NCBI GenBank assembly: GCA_910579645.1
Contig: CAJTVK010000010.1
Span: 19,051 to 50,736 of the forward strand
Length of the DNA stretch: 31,686 nucleotides
Direction of reading: 5' to 3'
From: an uncultured Lachnospiraceae bacterium
GTDB taxonomy: Bacteria > Bacillota > Clostridia > Lachnospirales > Lachnospiraceae
Under the pieces are notes generated by a model, which worked only from the letters and a program-made list of their open reading frames with translations, was not told the origin of the DNA and made no database searches. Positions 21,367 to 27,693 of the stretch are shown here, piece after piece (position 1 is the stretch's first letter; each line of letters starts with the position of its first letter). The translations under genes were made by a program, and so were the position numbers.

Positions 21367-22881
21367 TCACAAAGTATTTATAAACCGCCCAAAAGCCTCG
21401 CTGCCTTCTGCCGTCCTTTTATAAACCCCGGCATCCTCCAATACCTGCATAAATACATCCCCAATCTCTTTGTGGAGAATATTCATCACTTTCTCTTTCG
21501 TGTCCCTGCATTCCTCCGCATACTTAGGAAGGAACTCTTCCACCCAGTCTGCATGCTTTTCCAACGCCTCATCCGCGCGGATATCCGCTCCCACAAGCAA
21601 AGCATCCGCCAACGCATCCATCTCTCCCTTCAGCCTTGCCGGCAGGACTGCCAGACCCATCACCTCTATCAGGCCGATATTTTCTTTCTTAATGTGATGC
21701 AGTTTGGCATGAGGATGATAAACCCCTAAAGGATGTTCCTCTGTGGTAATATTATTGCGCAGAACCAAATCCAATTCATACTTATTGCCCCGCTTCCTTG
21801 CAATGGGAGTAATGGTATTATGCGGTTCTCCGTCCGTAAAGGCAAATACGAAAGCATCTTCATCCGTATAGCCGCGCCACTTCTCCAAAATCACATCTGC
21901 CAACGCAATCAGCCTGTCGCTGTCCTCCGATGAAATACGGATAACGGACATAGGCCAGTTTACAATCCCTGCCTCCACATCTTCAAAACCTTTTACGGTA
22001 AAAGGCTTTTCCACCCCCGCTTTCGCCATGGCAAACTCATAATGCCCGCCCTGGAAATGGTCATGACTGAGGATGGAACCTCCCACTATTGGCAAATCCG
22101 CATTGGAACCGACAAAATAGTGAGGAAACTGTTTTACAAAATCAAATAACTTGCAGAATGTGTCATGCTCAATCTTCATCGGAATATGCTGAGAATTGAA
22201 CACGATGCAGTGCTCATTATAATAAACATAGGGCGAATACTGGAATCCCCACTTGGAACCGTTGATTTCTACCGGTATGATCCGGTGGTTCTGCCTTGCC
22301 GGATGATTCACCCTCCCCGCATAGCCTTCGTTTTCCACGCACAGCAGACATTTGGGATAACCGGCCTGTTTTGCGTTTTTCGCTGCGGCTATCGCCTTCG
22401 GGTCTTTCTCCGGCTTCGACAGATTGATGGTAATGTCCAAATCCCCGTATTTCGTGGATGCCACCCATTTCTGGTCTTTTTTAATGCGGTATCTGCGGAT
22501 ATAATCCGTATCCTGGCTGAATTTATAATAAAAATCCGTGGCTTTCTCCGCATCCTGCGCATATAACTGGCGGAACCTGCGAATCACCTCGCTGGGACGC
22601 GGCACAAGCATACTCATAATTTTAGTATCGAATAAATCCCTGTAAACTATGCCGTCTTCTTTCATGATTCCCTTTTCCACCGCATAGTCCATCATCCTTC
22701 CCAAAACTTCTTCCAGTTCTTCCGCCTCCATGGCAACATCCCCGGCTTCTTCTCCGTCCTCCGGTTCGTCCAATTCAAACAATTCCAAAAGCCTGTTGGC
22801 AGTGTAGATCTCGTCTTCCTTCTCAATCAATCCGGTACTCAGGCCATATGCCACTAATTTCTTAATATCCTGCTGTATCAT
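21367..22881 (-). CDS. galT: UDP-glucose-hexose-1-phosphate uridylyltransferase (Firmicutes type)
   Basis: Predicted 504-aa enzyme of the Leloir pathway that moves UMP from UDP-glucose to galactose-1-phosphate. Length and sequence fit the longer Firmicutes (type 2) GalT rather than the ~350-aa E. coli type. Markers include YPKCLLCVENEGYAGRVNHP and NSQHIPMKIEH, and GGSILSHDHFQGG, which carries the catalytic region. The start follows AGGAGC by ten bases. It lies 33 bp after galK in one operon. UDP-galactose epimerase (galE) is not in the window. The AraC regulator at 24251 is the likely controller. Confidence 0.96.
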   Translation of the reverse strand: MIQQDIKKLVAYGLSTGLIEKEDEIYTANRLLELFELDEPEDGEEAGDVAMEAEELEEVLGRMMDYAVEKGIMKEDGIVYRDLFDTKIMSMLVPRPSEVIRRFRQLYAQDAEKATDFYYKFSQDTDYIRRYRIKKDQKWVASTKYGDLDITINLSKPEKDPKAIAAAKNAKQAGYPKCLLCVENEGYAGRVNHPARQNHRIIPVEINGSKWGFQYSPYVYYNEHCIVFNSQHIPMKIEHDTFCKLFDFVKQFPHYFVGSNADLPIVGGSILSHDHFQGGHYEFAMAKAGVEKPFTVKGFEDVEAGIVNWPMSVIRISSEDSDRLIALADVILEKWRGYTDEDAFVFAFTDGEPHNTITPIARKRGNKYELDLVLRNNITTEEHPLGVYHPHAKLHHIKKENIGLIEVMGLAVLPARLKGEMDALADALLVGADIRADEALEKHADWVEEFLPKYAEECRDTKEKVMNILHKEIGDVFMQVLEDAGVYKRTAEGSEAFGRFINTL

Positions 22882-22914
22882 TTTTCGGCTGCTCCTTCCT
22901 CTGATTTCTGCTTT

Positions 22915-24093
22915 TTATTCTAACACAGACGGCCCGTCGCCTATTTCCACTACATAAAAATCTGCGGCATAACCTATCTTTTCCTGATAGGCCTTTCCTA
23001 CCTGCTCAATAAATCGGTCAATCGCACCGTCTTTCACGATGCTCACCGTGCATCCTCCAAAGCCTGCCCCTGTCATCCGGGAACCAATCACCCCGTCCAC
23101 CTTCCAAGCCTCTTCCACCAAAGTATCCAATTCAATCCCTGTCACTTCATAATCATATTGAAGGGAAATGTGAGATTCGTTCATCAGCTTCCCGAACAGT
23201 TCCACATCGTTGTTTTTCAGTGCCTCCACTGCCTTGATTGTCCTTTGGTTTTCATAAACCGCATGCTTTGCCCTCTTCACACGGATTTCGTCTTTAATTG
23301 CGGATTTGTACTGTTCAAATTGCTCTTCCGTCAGATCTCCCCAATTATTAATGCCCACCACCTGCTGAACTTCCGCAAGGGCAGTCTCGCACTCACTTCT
23401 TCTTTCATTATATTTGGAATCCGCCAAACCGCGCTTCTTATTACTGCAGGATATGACAATCTTTGCATCCGCAAGCTTAATCGGGGCATATTCGAAAGAA
23501 AGATCTGCCGTATCAAGGAAAATGGCATGATCCTTTTTCCCCATGGCACAGGCAAACTGATCCATGATGCCGCAGTTTACCCCGTTAAAATTATTTTCCG
23601 AAAACTGGCCAATCAAAGCCAGGTCCTGATTCATCACCTCAAATCCGAATAAATCTTTCAAAATAAAGCCGGTCAGCACTTCCACCGATGCGGAAGAAGA
23701 AAGGCCGGAACCATTGGGGATATTACCGTTCAGCAGCAAATCCATGCCGCAGGGAACCTCATACCCTTTCTCCCCAAACGCCCATATCACTCCCTTCGGG
23801 TAATTCGTCCAGCCGGCCGCCTTCTCCATTTTCAGATCCTCCACCGAAGACTCAATAATGCCGAGATGGCCGAAATTCATGGAGTAAAAACGCAGTTTCT
23901 TATCTTCCCGTTTTCTTGCCGCCCCATATGTACCGATTGTCAGCGCACAGGGAAATACATGCCCTCCGTTATAGTCCGTATGTTCCCCAATCATATTCAC
24001 GCGCCCCGGCGCAAAGTAAACCTTTGCCCCTTCCGCGTCTCCGAATACCTCCGCAAACTTTGCCAAAACAACTTCTCGCATATTCTCTGCCAT
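22915..24093 (-). CDS. galK: Galactokinase
   Basis: Predicted 392-aa GHMP-family kinase that phosphorylates galactose to galactose-1-phosphate with ATP. The galactokinase signature GRVNMIGEHTDYNGG is at about 30-44. The ATP-binding PNGSGLSSSASVEVLTG, the catalytic-region GVNCGIMDQFA and the C-terminal GSRMTGAGFGGCTVS are present. Length is typical (about 390 aa). GGGATGGG precedes the start. The gene heads the galKT operon, supplying the substrate for GalT. A promoter candidate lies at 24188-24160. Confidence 0.97.
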   Translation of the reverse strand: MAENMREVVLAKFAEVFGDAEGAKVYFAPGRVNMIGEHTDYNGGHVFPCALTIGTYGAARKREDKKLRFYSMNFGHLGIIESSVEDLKMEKAAGWTNYPKGVIWAFGEKGYEVPCGMDLLLNGNIPNGSGLSSSASVEVLTGFILKDLFGFEVMNQDLALIGQFSENNFNGVNCGIMDQFACAMGKKDHAIFLDTADLSFEYAPIKLADAKIVISCSNKKRGLADSKYNERRSECETALAEVQQVVGINNWGDLTEEQFEQYKSAIKDEIRVKRAKHAVYENQRTIKAVEALKNNDVELFGKLMNESHISLQYDYEVTGIELDTLVEEAWKVDGVIGSRMTGAGFGGCTVSIVKDGAIDRFIEQVGKAYQEKIGYAADFYVVEIGDGPSVLE

Positions 24094-24159
24094 AACCCAT
24101 CCCTTTCCGCCTGCATACTGTCAGGCATCACTTTAAATCTGCCGTTCCTTATATATCAA

Positions 24160-24188
24160 ATTATAATATCCCACGCCTGAAATTCCAT
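24160..24188 (-). promoter_or_regulatory. Putative galKT promoter
   Basis: Minus strand ATGGAA (24188-24183), 17-bp spacer, consensus TATAAT (24165-24160). The weak -35 fits an activator-dependent promoter. A short palindrome ATTGT-T-ACAAT (24194-24204) lies immediately upstream of the -35, where an AraC-type activator could bind. Confidence 0.4.
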
Positions 24189-24250
24189 GCCGCATTGTTA
24201 CAATAACCTGTCAAAATGTTATATTTTATGCCCCGTCTTATATCATGCCC

Positions 24251-25153
24251 TTATTCCCGCAGCTTTTCAATCTGACTGATAAATTCTTCCACCTGCTCCA
24301 AATGCTCCTTATTGCGCCGGCCTTCCCCTGTCTGCATCTCTTTCCGGTAGGCAGACGGCGACATCTTTTTCATCTGCCGGAATGCTTTTGTAAATACCAA
24401 TGAATCCTGATATCCGCAGGAAATGGCAATGCTCTCAATAGGCAGGGAAGTCAGCTGAAGCAGTTCCGTTGCCTTAGTGATGCGGAACGTCATCAGAAAC
24501 TGCTGTGGGGACATCCCTAACGAATTCTGAAATAAGGTATATAAATAACTCCGGTTGATGCATACATAATCCGCCACATCCGTGACTTTTATGGGATTGC
24601 AGTAATTCCCCTGTATAAATTCCACTGCCTTACGCACATAAGTATTGGCCTTATTGCCCTCGTTTTTTTCCGTCACAGCCACGTTTTCCGCAATGACGGA
24701 TAAAAATAAAGACAGCTGCCCATTCCGTCTCAGGTCATTGGCAATGCCGAAAGTATTGTGTTCCATCATATCCCGCACCGCCTGATAAAGTTCCTCCGAC
24801 CGCTCAGACCGAAAAACAGGATGAGAAATGGAAAGCCCTATGGAATTTATATATTCCTCCGCTTTCGTTCCGCTGAACCCCACCCACACATAAGTCCACG
24901 GTTCCTGCTCATCAGACTGATAAAAAGCCAGTTCCTCCGGGGCAATCAGAAAGCCATACCCTTCCTCCAAAGGGTAAGTCTTGCCTCCTATGGAAAACAC
25001 ACCTTTGCCGCTCAATATGTAATGTATAATATAGTGCGGCTTCAAAGCCGGCCCAAAGCTATGCAGCGGTTCCGTCTTGGAACAGCCGCAGCAGTTCACA
25101 TATAAACTCCCTGATTTTTCTCCTGCAAATTCCAATTTGTACGCTTTTTCCAT
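24251..25153 (-). CDS. AraC-family regulator, probable galactose regulator
   Basis: Predicted 300-aa activator. The N-terminal cupin-type ligand domain (about 15-150; PHYIIHYILSGKGVFSIGGK, EEGYGFLIAPEE) is followed by a two-HTH AraC domain (about 170-275). The first helix-turn-helix is ADYVCINRSYLYTLFQ. The second is IAISCGYQDSLVFTKAFRQM, leading to the diagnostic MSPSAYRKE. A ~25-residue acidic helical tail follows. It lies upstream of galKT in the same direction, with its own 157-bp gap before galK, which suggests galactose or a related sugar as ligand. The assignment of target is inference from position. Confidence 0.92.
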   Translation of the reverse strand: MEKAYKLEFAGEKSGSLYVNCCGCSKTEPLHSFGPALKPHYIIHYILSGKGVFSIGGKTYPLEEGYGFLIAPEELAFYQSDEQEPWTYVWVGFSGTKAEEYINSIGLSISHPVFRSERSEELYQAVRDMMEHNTFGIANDLRRNGQLSLFLSVIAENVAVTEKNEGNKANTYVRKAVEFIQGNYCNPIKVTDVADYVCINRSYLYTLFQNSLGMSPQQFLMTFRITKATELLQLTSLPIESIAISCGYQDSLVFTKAFRQMKKMSPSAYRKEMQTGEGRRNKEHLEQVEEFISQIEKLRE

Positions 25154-25205
25154 AATTCACTTACCTGCCCGTCCCTCCGCCTGCATCCGCACCGCTTTTT
25201 TTATA

Positions 25206-26210
25206 TTATAGCACTCCCCGGATGCTTTTTCCAATTTCTTCACGCCGTAAACGAAAGTTAAGCAGCATCTTCCGCCCCCCTGCAATCAGCCGGCTGCATA
25301 GCACGGAAACCGCCACCGTTGCAGCCGCACTGAACGCAAACCGCAGCGCATATGCCGTTTCCAGATTATTTACCGACCACATAAAAATAAAGGTATGGGT
25401 AAGATAAATATATAAGGAATGCTTTCCCAAAAAAGCCAGTGACCTTCCCCTTATCCTGCACTTCGCCGCCAAAAGCAGGACGAGAAACGTCCATACTACA
25501 GTCGCTCCTATCTCCATCCGCAGCAGCTGCACCCTTTCCCCATGCGCGGCCACATAAGGATCCAGTCCCGAACGCACGGCAAATGCCATTCCTGCCAGCA
25601 ATATCACCATCAGCAAAACACCCGCCCGGTCCATCCATTTCTTTATTATCTGCCCATATTCCGCCGCCACAACCCCTATGGCAAAGGCGGCATTGGACAC
25701 AAACCAAAAGTCCTGTTTCCCGGCCTCATACAGTGTATAAGTAAAAACATATGTAAAAATGCAGAAAACAATGCATCTGGGACCCTTCCCGCCCATTATG
25801 GTATATACGGCGATAAATCCGATATAAAAAATAAACAGCACACACATATACCAATAGTCCTTGCCACTGGCCAAATCCCAAATATCCTGCCGGGAAGCAA
25901 ACCCTCCCGACAGCAGTTCTATCACCCCGACCACAAGAAGATACGGTATATAAACATTTTTTATCCTTTTCCATATAAACTGCGGATGCATCCTTTCCTG
26001 CCCCAAGGAATGTACCATGGCATAACCGGAAAGCAGAAAAAAGATATCCACCCCATATACCCCTAATTTACTCAGCGCCAACCGGAAAACCTCCCAATTC
26101 CCCTCCGTCGGCATAAACCATGCCCACCATTCCGCATAGTGGGAAATTACCACCATCACTGCCGCAGCCCCGCGGAACCAATCCGTTTCCCTTTTATCCA
26201 TAAGTCCCAT
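25206..26210 (-). CDS. Polytopic acyltransferase (acyltransferase 3 family)
   Basis: Predicted 334-aa membrane protein with about ten hydrophobic helices. The N-terminus carries the family's conserved motif around the first helix (TDWFRGAAAVMVVISHYAEW), then GVYGVDIFFLLSGYAM and a basic RIKNVYIPYLL loop. Family members transfer acetyl or other acyl groups onto cell-surface polysaccharides, peptidoglycan or lipids. The substrate here cannot be predicted. Start 26210 is chosen because GGAGG lies eight bases upstream; the frame extends to a TTG at 26240. No other envelope gene is adjacent. Confidence 0.87.
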   Translation of the reverse strand: MGLMDKRETDWFRGAAAVMVVISHYAEWWAWFMPTEGNWEVFRLALSKLGVYGVDIFFLLSGYAMVHSLGQERMHPQFIWKRIKNVYIPYLLVVGVIELLSGGFASRQDIWDLASGKDYWYMCVLFIFYIGFIAVYTIMGGKGPRCIVFCIFTYVFTYTLYEAGKQDFWFVSNAAFAIGVVAAEYGQIIKKWMDRAGVLLMVILLAGMAFAVRSGLDPYVAAHGERVQLLRMEIGATVVWTFLVLLLAAKCRIRGRSLAFLGKHSLYIYLTHTFIFMWSVNNLETAYALRFAFSAAATVAVSVLCSRLIAGGRKMLLNFRLRREEIGKSIRGVL

Positions 26211-26375
26211 AATCCTGCCCTCCATCGGCATCTCCCCCAAAACTACCTTATCATAACAACCCCTGACTGCCGATTCAAGGAACCTGCGTTTAAGGTTTTC
26301 TTAAGAATTCTTTAAGAGCCAAGGTGATGAGCGAAAAAGAACCCTCTGCATTTCAAAAAACCGGCATTCCTTTTT

Positions 26376-26500
26376 AAGGTTGACGGAGCTGCTGCGGTTA
26401 CCATTATCATGTAGACTCTGATGTTTGCAAGTTCCCTTAAAGCAGCCATGCAGGCAAAGAACCGCAAATTCATTCCCGCGCCATTTTACCGTCAGACCTT
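26376..26500 (-). ncRNA. Candidate structured RNA or dispersed element
   Basis: In a 390-bp gap without an assigned gene. Outer arms AAGGTTGACGG (26376-26386) and CCGTCAGACCTT (26489-26500) are complementary apart from a small internal mismatch. Within them GCGGTT (26394-26399) pairs with AACCGC (26460-26465). A strong AAAGGAGG lies just 5' on the minus strand (about 26502-26510). Two overlapping minus-strand frames are open (GTG 26504 to 26301, 67 codons; ATG 26473 to 26312, 53 codons), so a small protein cannot be excluded. The direction is judged from the ribosome site. A partial look-alike lies at about 2845-2925. Confidence 0.35.
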
Positions 26501-26544
26501 GCACCTCCTTTCTTAAAGTGCTAGGATGGACAAAGGAACTATTT

Positions 26545-26561
26545 CCTAATAAATGATAACC
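26545..26561. promoter_or_regulatory. Degenerate metal-regulator box before the DtxR-type gene
   Basis: Read on the minus strand, GGTTATCATTTATTAGG matches the feo boxes (GTTAG-N6-CTAAC) at 11 of 16 positions. It lies about 40 bp before the regulator start, which would fit autoregulation. A TGGACA (26527-26532) is a possible -35 but no good -10 is seen. Confidence 0.3.
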
Positions 26562-26601
26562 ATTCCTGACATGCAGTTCCGGAAAGGAGTATAAGCATAC
26601 T

Positions 26602-27003
26602 ATGAGTTATATCCAGCACAAAGCCGAGGAATCCCTTGAGGATTACCTTGAAACAATACTAATCCTAAGCAGACGCCTTTCTGCGGTACGCTCTATCGAT
26701 GTGGCGACCGAACTAAATTTCTCCAAGCCAAGCGTAAGCGTCGCAGTGAAAAATCTGAAAAACCGCGGGTACATCACCGTTTCGGAGGAAGGTTATCTCC
26801 ATCTGACAGAAGAAGGGCTAAAAATCGCAGAAAACGTCTACGAACGCCACACCCTGCTGACAGACTGGCTGGTTCATCTGGGCGTTGACCCCAAGGTGGC
26901 GGCGAGAGATGCCTGCAAAATGGAACATGACATTACGCCCGAAAGCTATGAAGCGATGAAAAAATGTATCCTGTCTATTTTAAGTCGTTCTCCAGAGCAC
27001 TGA
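26602..27003 (+). CDS. DtxR-type metal-dependent regulator, probable Feo repressor
   Basis: Predicted 133-aa regulator with the DtxR winged helix (about 10-70; SIDVATELNFSKPSVSVAVK) and the metal-binding dimer domain (about 72-133). Ligand positions follow the DtxR/IdeR pattern rather than MntR: YERHTLL (H83), then ACKMEH with C105, E108 and H109, matching DtxR C102, E105 and H106. This favours iron. There is no SH3-like C-terminal domain, so the protein is much shorter than DtxR itself. AGGAG lies about 12 bases before the ATG. The nearby feo operon carries two palindromes of the right form at its start point, which supports a role as Fe-responsive repressor. Confidence 0.9.
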   Translation: MSYIQHKAEESLEDYLETILILSRRLSAVRSIDVATELNFSKPSVSVAVKNLKNRGYITVSEEGYLHLTEEGLKIAENVYERHTLLTDWLVHLGVDPKVAARDACKMEHDITPESYEAMKKCILSILSRSPEH

Positions 27004-27048
27004 TTATATAACGCATACTTTGTATTCCATACACCGTTTTGTATCACA

Positions 27049-27096
27049 CGGCCACCCAATGGAAAAGCATCAGCGAAAGCTGACGGGTGCCCGGCG
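27049..27096 (+). repeat. Dispersed hairpin element, copy B
   Basis: CGGCCACCC, GGAAAAG and GCTGACGGGTGCCCGG occur in the same order as copy A (7700-7655). A 5-bp TCAGC-GAAA-GCTGA hairpin with a GNRA-type loop is embedded at 27069-27082. It lies in the 200-bp gap between the DtxR-type gene and the FeoB-associated gene, downstream of both. Confidence 0.6.
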
Positions 27097-27117
27097 TGGG
27101 AATCACCCGATTGCACA

Positions 27118-27164
27118 CAGGTGCCAAAAGAAAACATGCCGGCAGAGACTGACGGGTGCCCGCG
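27118..27164 (+). repeat. Dispersed hairpin element, copy C (partial)
   Basis: AAGAAAA, then ACTGACGGGTGCCCGCG (14 bases shared with copy B around GACGGGTGCCC) in the same direction, 22 bp after copy B. The 5' arm is diverged. Confidence 0.45.
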
Positions 27165-27202
27165 CATAAGCAGCAGAGACGGTCATTTCCCTGCCCGATG
27201 CC

Positions 27203-27664
27203 TCACCTTCCCGGAGGGCATGCGCCGTTCCGGGCACAGCAGCCGCCTGTCGGACTGCAGCTACCCGCCGCACTACGACTGCCTGCCGGACTGTAGCTGC
27301 CTGCCACATTGCAGCCGTCTGCCGCACTGCTGCTGCCTGCCACACTATAGCTGCCTGCCACATTACAGCCGTCTGCCGCACTGCAACTGTCTGCCACACT
27401 ATAGCTGCCTGCCGCACTGCAACTGTCTGCCACACTATAGCTGCCTGCCGCACTGCAACTGTCTGCCGCACTATAACTGCCTGCCACATTGTAGCCGCCT
27501 GCCAAACAGTAACTGCCTGCCGGGCAGCTTGCGCACCCACAGCTACAGGCCGATTTCCCCTTTCTCTTGCCGCGTACCATATTGACAATAACAGCTGCCG
27601 CCACGTTCATCAGAAGCACACTGATAATGATTGTCGCCATATTTTCCATAATCCATGTAAGCAT
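27203..27664 (-). CDS. FeoB-associated Cys-rich membrane protein with repeat-expanded tail
   Basis: Predicted 153-aa protein. Residues 1-50 match FeoB-associated Cys-rich membrane proteins: one membrane helix (about 8-30), a basic RGKRKGK stop-transfer and a CxCxCxxCP cluster (C40, C42, C44, C47). Normal members end about here. This one continues for ~90 residues made of 6-residue units such as GSYSVA and DSCSAA, with a Cys in roughly every second unit, from an 18-bp DNA repeat, then ends GGCCARNGACPPGR. AGGAGG lies six bases before the ATG. It follows feoB by 29 bp and is the last gene of the feo operon. The usual proteins are thought to help Fe(II) transport; extra cysteines could bind metal, which is inference. 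Confidence 0.85.
   Translation of the reverse strand: MLTWIMENMATIIISVLLMNVAAAVIVNMVRGKRKGKSACSCGCASCPAGSYCLAGGYNVAGSYSAADSCSAAGSYSVADSCSAAGSYSVADSCSAADGCNVAGSYSVAGSSSAADGCNVAGSYSPAGSRSAAGSCSPTGGCCARNGACPPGR
27247..27516. repeat. Fifteen-copy 18-bp coding repeat
   Basis: Fifteen contiguous 18-bp units beginning CTGCC start at 27247 and every 18 bp to 27499, plus a decayed unit at 27517. The centre (27373-27462) is a near-perfect 36-bp alternation of CTGCCGCACTGCAACTGT and CTGCCACACTATAGCTGC. Units at both ends are more diverged. Because 18 is divisible by three, every reading frame stays open; only the minus frame fused to the membrane helix has a start site and homology. Confidence 0.92.
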
Positions 27665-27693
27665 CCATATCCTCCTGTCTCATTCATCTTTCA

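Noticed and set aside
24209..24214. TTGACA on the minus strand upstream of galK
   Set aside because: No acceptable -10 at 16-18 bp; the TATAAT at 24165-24160 pairs better with ATGGAA.
27247..27516. CRISPR-like regular array
   Set aside because: Units are contiguous 18-mers with no unique spacers, in frame within a gene, and no cas genes are present.
27121..27588. Long open frames on both strands with HYSCLP- or WQAAIV-like repeats
   Set aside because: They are by-products of the 18-bp repeat, whose length keeps all frames open. Only the minus frame 27664-27203 has a ribosome site and FeoB-associated homology.
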